NCBI RefSeq assembly: GCF_009834915.1
Contig: NZ_WVHS01000002.1
Location: 496,001 to 560,000 of the forward strand
Reading direction: 5' to 3'
Source: Hufsiella ginkgonis
GTDB lineage: Bacteria; Bacteroidota; Bacteroidia; Sphingobacteriales; Sphingobacteriaceae
DNA: 64,000 nucleotides
The position numbers and the translations under genes are program-made. Positions 34,825-43,934 of this stretch are shown here, piece after piece (the stretch's first letter is position 1; each line of letters opens with the position of its first letter). The notes below the pieces were generated by a model. It was given only the letters and a program-made list of their open reading frames with translations, was not told the DNA's origin and did no database searches.

Positions 34825-36369
34825 ATGACAACCACTGTTCAATGGAATTTAAATAACCTGGTTAATCCCTTGTTCTGGACCCTGTCACATTCATTATGGC
34901 AGGGCGCATTGCTGGCATCGCTTGCAGGCATGGTGCTGGGGCTCACCAGGCGGTCGTCGGCCGCGTTCAGGTACAATATCCTGGTTACGTTGTTTGCGGC
35001 TTTCGTTACGGCAACGGTTTTTACATTTTGTGCAGAGATCGCCAAAGGAACAGCAGGCGAAAAAGATGCTCTTATGCTGCCTGCGGCCGGGTCTGGCAGC
35101 CAGCCAGGTGTGTTGCTGCCAGATCAAACCTTCATTAATCTTATCGTTAACTACATCAGCACGCACACTTCCTGGCTAATGCTCAGCTGGTTTTCTCTTT
35201 TCCTTTACCACCTCTTCAAAATAGCGATCGGTTTCCGGTATGTCTATTCCGTCAGGTCGGCTGGCACGAACCGCGTCGCCGCCAATTGGGAAACCCGGCT
35301 TCCGCTGCTTAAACAGCGACTCGGGGTTCAAAAAAACGTTACCCTACTGGAATCTATTCGTGTAAGCGTGCCCGTTACCATCGGTTACATAAAGCCGGTC
35401 ATCCTCATCCCGGTGGGATTATTGGCCCAGCTCCCGCCCGGCCAGGCCGAAACGATCCTTCTCCATGAACTGGCACATATCCGCCGGGGCGATTACCTGG
35501 TAAACGTGGTGCAGCGGGTTGTCGAAACGGTGTTTTTCTTTAACCCGGCATTGTTATGGCTGTCGTCGCTCATCCGCCAGGAACGGGAAGCCTGCTGTGA
35601 CGACCTCGTAATTAACCATACGCCGCATAAAAAGCTGTACATCGAAGCGCTGATCGCATTCCAGGAGTATGCGCTTACCCCTAAAGGCTTTGATCTCGCA
35701 CTGTGTGGTCCCGCTTCTCAACTGGTAAACCGGCTGGAGAGAATGCTTACAAAAAAGAACAAAATGCCGTCATTCCGGGAAGCGCTGCTGCTGATCTTTG
35801 CGGTTACGATCATCAGTTTACTTGCTTTCGCATCGGCGGAACAGCCGACAGTAAAACTGTTACAGGCTGGCCGTTATTCAAAGACCGGGCCGGCAAACGC
35901 GCTTGCATCGCCGTTGCCCGCGGAACTTGTCCGCCCAAAGACCACCCGCCGCGGAACCGAAATGACTCGTTCTCCCGAAAAGTGCGAGGCAATTATCTTC
36001 ACGCCCGATACGTTGCGTTTATTTAAAAAAACGACCCTTCCGGCCGCGGCCGATCTTAACAAAAAAGATTCACTGGCAAGGGCACTGCCCGCAGAAAACC
36101 CTGATCTATCTCAACCGGAACATATTAACGAACAGATCCTGGCCAGGCTAAAGGAGCTCGAACTGATGCGGGCCGACCTTCAGTATAAACGCGACGGCCT
36201 TAACCTTAAACGCGAAGAATTAGCGGGAAACAAACAGGATGCTCCAAGGATACTGGAAGAGATCAGGCTGATCAAGGAAGATATGCAAGTGGCAAAGGAT
36301 GAGATCGGCGTAAAAAAAGACGAGATCGGTAATTTAAGGAGCCTGCTCAACCAGGCCGATAGCAGGTAA
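34825..36369 (+). CDS. BlaR1-like M56 membrane metallopeptidase with coiled-coil tail
   Basis: This 514-residue protein has several N-terminal transmembrane helices, then the M56 zinc site in LLHELAHIRRGDYL and a further helix near residues 310-330. In BlaR1 the C-terminal part is a penicillin-binding sensor. Here it is replaced by about 170 residues ending in a highly charged coiled coil (LKELELMRADLQYKRD and similar). It probably cleaves or inactivates the BlaI-type repressor when a signal arrives, but the signal is not beta-lactam recognition by the usual domain. The pair is a common Bacteroidota arrangement. Confidence 0.88.
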   Translation: MTTTVQWNLNNLVNPLFWTLSHSLWQGALLASLAGMVLGLTRRSSAAFRYNILVTLFAAFVTATVFTFCAEIAKGTAGEKDALMLPAAGSGSQPGVLLPDQTFINLIVNYISTHTSWLMLSWFSLFLYHLFKIAIGFRYVYSVRSAGTNRVAANWETRLPLLKQRLGVQKNVTLLESIRVSVPVTIGYIKPVILIPVGLLAQLPPGQAETILLHELAHIRRGDYLVNVVQRVVETVFFFNPALLWLSSLIRQEREACCDDLVINHTPHKKLYIEALIAFQEYALTPKGFDLALCGPASQLVNRLERMLTKKNKMPSFREALLLIFAVTIISLLAFASAEQPTVKLLQAGRYSKTGPANALASPLPAELVRPKTTRRGTEMTRSPEKCEAIIFTPDTLRLFKKTTLPAAADLNKKDSLARALPAENPDLSQPEHINEQILARLKELELMRADLQYKRDGLNLKREELAGNKQDAPRILEEIRLIKEDMQVAKDEIGVKKDEIGNLRSLLNQADSR

Positions 36370-36382
36370 ACGCCGGGGCAAA

Positions 36383-37099
36383 CTAATTTTCTACCACGGG
36401 CTGCAGCTTTTTGCGGCTGTACTCTTCGATTTTCCGGATCACGTATAACGAAAGACATAGCCAGATCGCCCCGGCGCAATAACCGCCGAGTACATCGCTG
36501 GCATAATGTACTTTAAGATAAACGCGGCTCAGCCCGATCATGAACACTACCGCAACGAGGAGCGCCGCGATCGCCACCCGGTAACCTGGTTTGATACGCC
36601 TGTTGCGCCACGTGAAAAAGATGATCAGCCCGTAAAACGTCACACTGCTCATAGCATGCCCGCTGGGAAAGCTCAGCCCGATAGCAGGGTCGAGCAAGGG
36701 CATCGGGGGGCGCGGACGTGCGAACCATTCCTTTAATATCAGCATCATCAGCACACTGCTAAGCGCTACAGACACGATCCGGACCGAGTACCACCGTCGT
36801 TTCCGGATAAACAGGAAGTAAAGGATCAGTAAAAGGTTCGCTGTAACGAGGAAAGCCGCGTTGCCCAGGATGCTGAAAAAAAGCATTAACCGGCTGTTGC
36901 TATCGCTTACGAAACCGGAAAGATAGCTGAAAACCCGGTTGTCGAAGCTACTGCGATGGGCAAGAAAAACATAGCCGGCGATGACAAAGAACAGGATAGA
37001 CGACACCAGGAAGAGCGCCAGGCCGGCCAGCGTTTCTGCCGCAAGCAGCGCAACCTCGGCGATGACTTTGTGAATGACTTTCTTTGTAGAGCGGAGCAT
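36383..37099 (-). CDS. PAP2-family membrane phosphatase
   Basis: This 238-residue protein has about six transmembrane helices and all three PAP2 signature blocks: KEWFARPRPP, the catalytic FPSGHAMSS, and SRVYLKVHYASDVLGG. It probably dephosphorylates undecaprenyl pyrophosphate, phosphatidate or phosphatidylglycerophosphate at the outer face of the inner membrane. A long N-terminal segment with two helices precedes the core. It is downstream of and on the same strand as the FtsX-type permease, 38 bases away, so it may be cotranscribed. Confidence 0.9.
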   Translation of the reverse strand: MLRSTKKVIHKVIAEVALLAAETLAGLALFLVSSILFFVIAGYVFLAHRSSFDNRVFSYLSGFVSDSNSRLMLFFSILGNAAFLVTANLLLILYFLFIRKRRWYSVRIVSVALSSVLMMLILKEWFARPRPPMPLLDPAIGLSFPSGHAMSSVTFYGLIIFFTWRNRRIKPGYRVAIAALLVAVVFMIGLSRVYLKVHYASDVLGGYCAGAIWLCLSLYVIRKIEEYSRKKLQPVVEN

Positions 37100-37137
37100 C
37101 GCTATTAGATACGTTTCAGTATGGAGAAAGGTTTGGT

Positions 37138-39708
37138 TTACGCATTCAGCACTTCCAGCGGCGCCCGGTTTACTACTTCCCGGCTGTTAAACAGGCCGAT
37201 AAGCACCGTTAACGCCGAGATCGACACAAAGATAAAGATCACCGGCAGCGGCTTTATCACCAAAGCCGTTTCGAACAGGTAAGCAGCCAACGCCCAGCTT
37301 CCGGCGAAGGAAAGCAGGATGCCGGTTCCCGCGGCAAAGCTTCCCAGGAAAAAGTACTCCAGGGCGGTAATCGCCAGGATCTGCCGGCGGGTGGCGCCCA
37401 GGGTACGGAGCAGCACGCTTTCGCGGATCCGCTGGTACTTGCTGATCAGCACCGAAGCGATAAGCACGATAAGCCCGGTAACGATGCTGAACCCGGCCAT
37501 AAAACGGATCACGAACCCGATCTTATCTACGATCTCATCCAGTACATTGAGGATAAGACCAAGGTCGATCACCGAAATCGTGGGAAAACGGCTCACCAGG
37601 TCTTTCTGGAACTTCGCCGAAGCCTCGTTGGACGGCACCCTGGTTACCAGTACCCTGAATTGAGGCGCATCCTCGAGCACCCCTTTTGGGAATACCAGGC
37701 GAAAGTTGGTTTGCACCCGGTTCCAGTCCACTTTACGAATGCTGCCCACCACCGTCGGTATCAGCGCACCTTGTACGTTGTACACAAATTTATCGCCTAT
37801 CCTGGCGCGAATGGATCGGGCATACCGCTCGTCGAGCGACACGTAGATTATACCGTCTTTCGCTACCGTTCCGTGCCACTTGCCTTCAATGATCTTTTCG
37901 GTATTGGTTACAGAATCCCGGTAGGTTGCCCGCAACTCCCCGTTAAATGCCCGCAGCGAGATCGCCCCGGGCGGGAGTTGTTCGGGTTTGCCGGGTTGTT
38001 TCTTACGCTTTTCGTTGTCTTTTTTAACAGCCGCCGCCGTCTTACCGTTAATCTCTTCTACCCGCACGGTAACGATCGGGACTTCCTGGAGGATCGGCAG
38101 CCGGTGTTTCCGGGCGAGGTCGGCCACCTGTTTTGCCTGGGTAGTCTGGATATCAAACAGGATCATGTTCGGCTTCTGGCCGCCCGCCGAAAGCGAAACA
38201 CTGTTCACCAGCGTATCCTGTACAAAAAACAGCGTGCTGATAAACCCGGTACCGAGCCCGATAGAGACCATCAGGATCAGCGTCTGGTTATTCGGTCTGA
38301 AAAGATTGGCCAGCCCCTGCCGGTACAAATAGCCGGCCCCCGACGGGAAGAACCGCCTCACCAGCCACATCAGCGCCGACGCTACCGCCGACAGCACAAG
38401 AAATGCCGCTACTACCGCAGCGGTAAATGTAAACGCCCCGCTCCAATCCCGCAGCTGCAGATAGCTGAAGCCAACGATAAAAGCGAGGATCAGCAGGTAT
38501 ACCAGCCACTTAAGCGGATCGCGGCTTCCGCGTGTTTCTGTATCAGAGATCCGCAAAGTATTGAGCGGAGAAATATTCCGGATAGACACCAGCGGCAGCA
38601 TCGCGAAAAGCAGCGAAACAAGCAGCCCGGCTACGATCCCCTGGAGGATCGCTATCCATGAGATCGCCGAAGTGATCGACACCGGCAGCAAGTCTTTTAG
38701 CACAACCGGCAACACCTGTTGTACCACGGTACCCAGGGCGGCGCCCAGCACCGAACCGATCAGGCCGATTCCGGCGATCTGCACCAGGTAGATCAGGAAA
38801 GCCTGCGAAGCGGTGGTGCCCATACATCGAAGGATCGCGATGGTTGACAGCTTCTCGCGGATATAAATATGGATCGAGCTTGCTACGCCGATACAGCCAA
38901 GCAGTAACGCGATAAAGCCAACCAGGGAAAGAAAACGGGTAAGGTCTTCGAACGCCCTTCCGGTATCCCGTTTTTGTGATTGAATGGTCTGTGAATCGAT
39001 CCGCTCGCCTTCAAATTGAGGATCGAGTTTTTTCACCAGCTTTTCAACCTCGTCAGGCTTGTTAAAACGGTAATAATATTTGTAGCTCACCCGGCTTCCG
39101 CGCTGCATCAGGCCGGTTTGTTCGAGGTAACCGAGCGGAATATATACGATGGGTGCAATGGTGGCTGTGAGCCCATTCTGTCCGGGCGCTTGCTCGAGGG
39201 CTCCCGCGATGATGAAAGTAACGTTCCCGATAGTAACCGGGTCGCCAACTTTCGCGTTGAATTGCAGCAGCAGCGTTTTATCGACCAATGCGGTCTTCCC
39301 CTGCCGGAAAGTTTTGCCCGCTGATAAAGGAACGGTTTTCAGCTCACCATAATAAGGAAAGCTGCCATCCAGCGCACGGACCTGGATGAGCCGCGTTCCG
39401 CCGGTGAATGGAAAAAACACCATCGAAGCAAAACTGCGCTCCTCGGAACGCTCATCCCCGAGTGAACCGAGCATCTTTTCCATTTTTGGCGACACCTCTT
39501 TACCGGAGCTCACCACCAGGTCGGCGCCAATCAGCGAGGCCGCCTGCCCGTCGATGTCGCGCTGCAGGTTATCACCAAACGAGTAGATCGCCACCAGCGC
39601 AGCGATACCAAGGACGATCGATGAGATGAACAGGAATAAACGTGAGCGGTTCTTGCGGCTGTCGCGCCACGCCATCGTGACCAGCCACCTCATGTTGCTA
39701 TTTCTCAT
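37138..39708 (-). CDS. FtsX-like ABC transporter permease (YbbP-type)
   Basis: This 856-residue permease has a first helix (FLFISSIVLGIAALVAIY), a periplasmic MacB-like region, three helices, a second large periplasmic region and a final set of four helices with an FtsX domain (SIVTGLIVLIASVLISKYQRI). The order matches the YbbP group, eight to ten helices in two FtsX modules. It overlaps the ATPase gene by four bases (ATGA). YbbA/YbbP proteins are thought to extract or expose lipids or substrates for the TesA lipase encoded divergently; the exact substrate is unsettled. Confidence 0.88.
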   Translation of the reverse strand: MRNSNMRWLVTMAWRDSRKNRSRLFLFISSIVLGIAALVAIYSFGDNLQRDIDGQAASLIGADLVVSSGKEVSPKMEKMLGSLGDERSEERSFASMVFFPFTGGTRLIQVRALDGSFPYYGELKTVPLSAGKTFRQGKTALVDKTLLLQFNAKVGDPVTIGNVTFIIAGALEQAPGQNGLTATIAPIVYIPLGYLEQTGLMQRGSRVSYKYYYRFNKPDEVEKLVKKLDPQFEGERIDSQTIQSQKRDTGRAFEDLTRFLSLVGFIALLLGCIGVASSIHIYIREKLSTIAILRCMGTTASQAFLIYLVQIAGIGLIGSVLGAALGTVVQQVLPVVLKDLLPVSITSAISWIAILQGIVAGLLVSLLFAMLPLVSIRNISPLNTLRISDTETRGSRDPLKWLVYLLILAFIVGFSYLQLRDWSGAFTFTAAVVAAFLVLSAVASALMWLVRRFFPSGAGYLYRQGLANLFRPNNQTLILMVSIGLGTGFISTLFFVQDTLVNSVSLSAGGQKPNMILFDIQTTQAKQVADLARKHRLPILQEVPIVTVRVEEINGKTAAAVKKDNEKRKKQPGKPEQLPPGAISLRAFNGELRATYRDSVTNTEKIIEGKWHGTVAKDGIIYVSLDERYARSIRARIGDKFVYNVQGALIPTVVGSIRKVDWNRVQTNFRLVFPKGVLEDAPQFRVLVTRVPSNEASAKFQKDLVSRFPTISVIDLGLILNVLDEIVDKIGFVIRFMAGFSIVTGLIVLIASVLISKYQRIRESVLLRTLGATRRQILAITALEYFFLGSFAAGTGILLSFAGSWALAAYLFETALVIKPLPVIFIFVSISALTVLIGLFNSREVVNRAPLEVLNA

Positions 39709-40385
39709 ACCTGCGCTCCCCCATCAACCAGCTTTCCGCCTTTGATCCGGATAGTGCGCTGCGTCATCGCCGCAAGCTCCATATCGTGGGTAACCAGTAC
39801 CAGCGTGGTGCCGGCTTCGCGGTTGAGGTCAAAGATCAGCTTCACCACCTTTTCACTGGTTTCGGCATCGAGATTCCCGGTAGGCTCATCCGCAAAAAGG
39901 ATCTTAGGTGAATTGGAAAAGGCCCTTGCCAGCGATACACGCTGCTGCTCGCCACCTGAAAGTTGCGTGGGGTAATGGTGACCGCGATCGGCCAGTCCCA
40001 CCTTGTCGAGCAGCTCCATCGAACGGCTTTTGATGTTCTTTTCGCCGCGCAGCTCAAGGGGAACCATCACGTTCTCCAGCGCCGTGAGCGTAGGAAGCAA
40101 CTGGAAATTCTGGAAAATGAACCCGACGTATTGGTTTCGTAACAAGGCACGTTCATCTTCGCTTAACTTGTTCAGCATGATATCGTTAAGCTTAACTATT
40201 CCCGAACTCGCGCGGTCGAGCCCGGCGCAAAGACCCAGCAGCGTCGTTTTGCCGCTGCCAGAAGGCCCAACAATGGCCGCCGTAGCGCCTTCTTCGATGG
40301 AGAAACTGATATTATCGAGCACGGTGAGGGTGCGACCAGCATTCTGGTAAGTTTTGGACAGGTTTTCTGCGGAGAGTATTTGCAC
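39705..40385 (-). CDS. ABC transporter ATP-binding protein (LolD/YbbA type)
   Basis: This ATPase has Walker A GPSGSGKTT, the signature LSGGEQQRVSLARA, Walker B ILFADEPTG and the H-loop VTHD. Length of about 226 residues is typical of the LolD/MacB class. The start is set at the GTG at 40385 (GTG CAA ATA, giving MQILSAENLSKTYQ), which fits family N-termini. A TTG at 40421 would add twelve unusual residues. It powers the adjacent FtsX-like permease, whose start codon overlaps its stop. Confidence 0.93.
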   Translation of the reverse strand: MQILSAENLSKTYQNAGRTLTVLDNISFSIEEGATAAIVGPSGSGKTTLLGLCAGLDRASSGIVKLNDIMLNKLSEDERALLRNQYVGFIFQNFQLLPTLTALENVMVPLELRGEKNIKSRSMELLDKVGLADRGHHYPTQLSGGEQQRVSLARAFSNSPKILFADEPTGNLDAETSEKVVKLIFDLNREAGTTLVLVTHDMELAAMTQRTIRIKGGKLVDGGAQV

Positions 40386-40542
40386 GGCTAAATGATAAGG
40401 ACACAATATCGTGAATTTCAACAGGAAATATCGCGCGACCGTGTAGATGAGTAACTATAAATGACTTAATTTGAGACCAAACATTGCAAAGAATGTTACA
40501 GTTGCAGAAACCCTCGCACCCACAACACGTTAGATAAGTAAT

Positions 40543-41232
40543 ATGAAAGTTTTTCACCTTGCTCCGCTGATCCTCATTTTAATTTACAGTTGCAATAACA
40601 AGCCCGTTAATAATTCAGAAAAGATGCCCGATACCACTAAAGCAACCGACGCCATAGGAAAAACTGCTAAGACCATCCTATTCTTTGGCAACAGCCTCAC
40701 CGCGGGCTATGGGCTCGACGATCCTTCAGAAGCGCTTCCCGCCGTGATCCAGGAAAAGATCGACTCGGCAGGGTTTTCCTATAAAGTGGTTAATGCGGGC
40801 TTGAGCGGGGAAACAACAGCCGGCGGAAAAGCGCGGATCGACTGGCTGCTCAAGCAAAAGATCGATGTTTTTGTATTGGAGCTGGGTGCAAATGATGGCC
40901 TGAGGGGTATTCCTGTTGCCGAGACCTCTGCCAACCTGCAGGCAATTACAGATAAGGTGCGGACGAAATATCCCGATGCCAGGCAATTATTGCTCGGTAT
41001 GGAGGTCCCTCCCAATATGGGAAACCAGTATGTAACGCAATTCAGGGCGATATTCCGCACCATCGCCGACAAAAATCACATGGCTTTTGTGCCTTTTATG
41101 CTGAATCACGTGGCAGGTAACCCGAAATTAAACCAGCAGGACGGCATCCATCCTACCAAAGAAGGGACCAGGATAGTGGCCGCCAATGTCTGGGAGGTGT
41201 TAGAAGTAATGATTAAAGAAAACCACGAATAA
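40543..41232 (+). CDS. TesA-like SGNH arylesterase/lipase lipoprotein
   Basis: This 229-residue protein has a lipobox (LILILIYSC). It shows SGNH blocks with the nucleophile in FFGNSLTAGYG, Gly in GLSGETTAGG, Asn in LGANDGLRG and Asp/His in DGIHPTKEG. It hydrolyses acyl esters or lysophospholipids in the periplasm. The divergent layout with the ATPase/permease pair is the same as tesA with ybbA-ybbP in E. coli, so the three may work together. No clear promoter is visible in the 120-base intergenic space; a short inverted repeat AACATT-N6-AATGTT is there. Confidence 0.9.
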   Translation: MKVFHLAPLILILIYSCNNKPVNNSEKMPDTTKATDAIGKTAKTILFFGNSLTAGYGLDDPSEALPAVIQEKIDSAGFSYKVVNAGLSGETTAGGKARIDWLLKQKIDVFVLELGANDGLRGIPVAETSANLQAITDKVRTKYPDARQLLLGMEVPPNMGNQYVTQFRAIFRTIADKNHMAFVPFMLNHVAGNPKLNQQDGIHPTKEGTRIVAANVWEVLEVMIKENHE

Positions 41233-41337
41233 TTGTCTAAATATTTTCCTAAGTCTTACCTAAATTAATTTTAAGCGTTTATATATTCCAAATTAAGAAA
41301 ATAAATTTCTATTATTGACGGCACAGGATTAATAAAA

Positions 41338-41517
41338 ATGGATTTAATACACGCGGAAATTGAGCCGGCAAACGAAAATGACCTGGCCTTTGTTAGAAAA
41401 GGACATAGAGATAAAGATAAATTGAGACGCCTGAACGTGATGGTCAAACCGCAGGCGCTGATCGTCCACCCCGAAAGTCCTGATCATGCATTAACCGGGC
41501 TTGTAAGTATCTGCTAA
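41338..41517 (+). CDS. Possible 59-residue small protein
   Basis: An ATG ORF of 59 codons fills most of the gap before the exonuclease gene and stops immediately before that gene's ATG (TAA then ATG, no spacer). It encodes MDLIHAEIEPANENDLAF at the start and LIVHPESPDH near the end, with no signal peptide or helix-rich low complexity. The codon use is ordinary. Direct abutment suggests translational coupling. I do not recognise a family; it may be real or chance. Confidence 0.42.
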   Translation: MDLIHAEIEPANENDLAFVRKGHRDKDKLRRLNVMVKPQALIVHPESPDHALTGLVSIC

Positions 41518-42231
41518 ATGTTCGAAACGATCGATCTTCAGCAAGTGCTGGTACTGGATATAGAAACAGTGCCGCAATTTGCATCCTGGCAGGAGGTTCC
41601 GCTGCATTTTGCTGACTTGTGGGAATTAAAAACCCGAAGCCTGCGTAAGGAAAGCGAGACGGCTGAAGAATACTACCAACGCGCCGGCATTTGGGCCGAA
41701 TTCGGAAAGGTCGTTTGCATCTCGGTCGGCATCTTTAACGGAAAACCACCGGAGACCGGCTTGAGGATAAAGTCTTTTTCCGGTGACGATGAACGGCTGA
41801 TCCTCGAAGATTTTATTAGCCTGCTTAACCGTCAACCGGCTTCCCTTTGCCTTTGTGCACATAACGGGAAGGAATTCGATTTCCCTTACCTTTGCAGGCG
41901 TATGCTGATCAACGGGCTGAAACTGCCGAAGCAGTTGAATATGGCCGGTAAAAAACCGTGGGAGGTCGGTCACCTCGACACCATGGAGCTCTGGAAATTC
42001 GGCGACTATAAAAATTACACGTCCTTAAATCTGCTGGCAGCGGTGTTCGGCATTCCTACACCAAAGAACGATATAGGTGGAGCTGACGTCGGCCGCGTTT
42101 ACTGGGTAGAGGGCGACGTACAACGAATAAGCAACTATTGCCAGAAAGACGTGATCACCACCGCACAACTGCTTTTGCGATTTAAGGGCTTACCCTTAGT
42201 GACTGAAAATAACATTACCATTGTAACATGA
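41518..42231 (+). CDS. Predicted 3'-5' exonuclease (PolB-like, DEDDy family)
   Basis: This 237-residue protein has the RNase H-like exonuclease fold. Exo I is LVLDIETVP, exo II is LCAHNGKEFDFPYL, and exo III is YCQKDVITTAQL, in which Tyr and Asp follow the DEDDy pattern. It matches the Bacteroidota group annotated as predicted 3'-5' exonuclease related to DNA polymerase B proofreading domains. It is a stand-alone nuclease with no polymerase part. Its stop overlaps the ABC ATPase start by four bases (ATGA). Confidence 0.88.
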   Translation: MFETIDLQQVLVLDIETVPQFASWQEVPLHFADLWELKTRSLRKESETAEEYYQRAGIWAEFGKVVCISVGIFNGKPPETGLRIKSFSGDDERLILEDFISLLNRQPASLCLCAHNGKEFDFPYLCRRMLINGLKLPKQLNMAGKKPWEVGHLDTMELWKFGDYKNYTSLNLLAAVFGIPTPKNDIGGADVGRVYWVEGDVQRISNYCQKDVITTAQLLLRFKGLPLVTENNITIVT

Positions 42232-43910
42232 TCTCCGCTGAAAATCTTGCGATCAGTTTCCGTACGGAAACCGGTTGGGCCGAAGTGGTCCAGGGCATTT
42301 CGTTTACGCTTCAACCGGGTAACGTGTTGGGTATCGTCGGAGAATCGGGCTCGGGCAAATCTGTCGCCGCCCTATCCATCATGCGTCTCCACGACCCTTC
42401 CGCCACCCGGATCACCGGGAGTATCCGTTTCCACGATACAGACCTTATGGCAATCCCTGAAAAGGAAATGAGGCGCTATCGCGGGAAAGGCATCGCCATG
42501 ATCTTCCAGGAACCCATGACTTCGCTGAATCCCGTGCTGACCTGTGGCTTCCAGGTCGCCGAGGCGATCAGGCTCCACCGGAAAATCTCTGTAGCGGAAG
42601 CGAGGGAAAAAACCATCAGCCTTTTTAACGAGGTGCAGCTTCCGCGCCCGGAGAAAATATTTGACAGTTATCCGCACGAGCTTTCCGGCGGACAAAAACA
42701 ACGGGTGATGATCGCCATGGCGCTGTCCGGCGACCCGGAGGTGTTAATTGCCGACGAGCCTACCACCGCACTGGATGTAACCGTGCAGCATTTCATTCTC
42801 CAGTTACTGCTCAAAATAAAATCAGACCGTAACATGAGTATGATCTTCATTTCTCATGACCTCGGTGTGATCCGGAAAATTGCTGACCATGTATTGGTAA
42901 TGCATAAGGGTAATATTGTTGAAAGCAATACGCTGGATGCGTTGTTCGCACATCCGCAACACCCATACACCAAAGGACTGTTAGCCTCCAGGCCTGTAAT
43001 GGGTCAAAAGCTGAAGGTATTGCCGATGATGAGCGACTTTATCGATATCAACGGGGAGAAACCAGCTTTCGTTCCCGTTAAACTGACCGACCGTGAGCTC
43101 GACAGCCGCCTCGAAACGCTCCATAGGGCTCCCCCGCTCCTCCAGGTGCGCAACCTGAAGACCTGGTACCCGGTAAAAGAAGGCTTTTTCGGAAAACCCA
43201 AAGAGTTTGTAAAAGCCGTGGATGACGTAAGCTTCGATGTATATCCAGGCGAGATTGTTGGCCTTGTAGGAGAATCAGGGTGCGGCAAGACCACCCTTGG
43301 CAGAAGTATCGCCCGGTTGATCGAGCCGACGTCCGGCAGCATCCTGTTTAAAGGAAAAGAACTGCTCGGGTTGCCTGCGACCGAAATGAGGAAGTACCGC
43401 AGGAACATACAGATCATTTTCCAGGACCCGTTTTCCGCCCTCAACCCAGTCACCACGATCGGCGAATCGCTCCTGGAGCCGATGCGCGTTCACCAGCTAT
43501 TTGTGAACGACAACCAGCGCCGCGAGCAGGTGATCAGCCTCCTGGAACGGGTAAACCTCTCCGCCGATCATTTTAACAGGTACCCGCACGAGTTTTCCGG
43601 GGGACAACGACAACGCATCGGCATCGCACGCGCACTGGCACTTCGTCCGGAATTTATTATCTGCGACGAATCAGTCTCCGCGCTCGACGTGTCCGTACAG
43701 GCGCAAGTGCTAAACCTGTTACAGGAGCTTCAAAGGGAATTCAAGCTCACTTATATCTTTATCTCCCATGACCTCTCGGTTATTTACCACCTGGCAGACC
43801 GCATGATCGTAATGAATAAGGGAAAAATAGAAGAAAGCGGAGATCCGCGACAAATCCTGTATCATCCCAAGGAAGCATACACCAAGAAGCTGATCGGGTC
43901 GATCGTTTAA
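42228..43910 (+). CDS. Fused oligopeptide-type ABC ATPase (two nucleotide-binding domains)
   Basis: This 560-residue protein carries two complete ABC ATPase domains of the DppD/OppD and DppF/OppF kinds in tandem. The first has GESGSGKSV, LSGGQKQRVM, VLIADEPTTALD; the second has GESGCGKTT, FSGGQRQRIGIARAL and the Walker B end IICDESVSALD. Oligopeptide-type C-terminal regions (HPQHPYTKGLL and the family ILYHPKEAYTKKL) follow each. In the cell it should power peptide or nickel-type importers, but no permease or binding protein lies nearby. It is translationally coupled to the exonuclease gene. Confidence 0.92.
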   Translation: MISAENLAISFRTETGWAEVVQGISFTLQPGNVLGIVGESGSGKSVAALSIMRLHDPSATRITGSIRFHDTDLMAIPEKEMRRYRGKGIAMIFQEPMTSLNPVLTCGFQVAEAIRLHRKISVAEAREKTISLFNEVQLPRPEKIFDSYPHELSGGQKQRVMIAMALSGDPEVLIADEPTTALDVTVQHFILQLLLKIKSDRNMSMIFISHDLGVIRKIADHVLVMHKGNIVESNTLDALFAHPQHPYTKGLLASRPVMGQKLKVLPMMSDFIDINGEKPAFVPVKLTDRELDSRLETLHRAPPLLQVRNLKTWYPVKEGFFGKPKEFVKAVDDVSFDVYPGEIVGLVGESGCGKTTLGRSIARLIEPTSGSILFKGKELLGLPATEMRKYRRNIQIIFQDPFSALNPVTTIGESLLEPMRVHQLFVNDNQRREQVISLLERVNLSADHFNRYPHEFSGGQRQRIGIARALALRPEFIICDESVSALDVSVQAQVLNLLQELQREFKLTYIFISHDLSVIYHLADRMIVMNKGKIEESGDPRQILYHPKEAYTKKLIGSIV

Positions 43911-43934
43911 TAATAATTCACTAAACTTGCAGCT

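Noticed and set aside
37660-38661. 333-codon plus-strand ORF
   Set aside because: Antisense to the FtsX-like permease; composition is His/Arg/Gln-rich with no domain, typical of a shadow frame.
40440-40520. Short inverted repeat AACATT-N6-AATGTT between the ABC and lipase genes
   Set aside because: Six-base arms only; too weak to call an operator or terminator.
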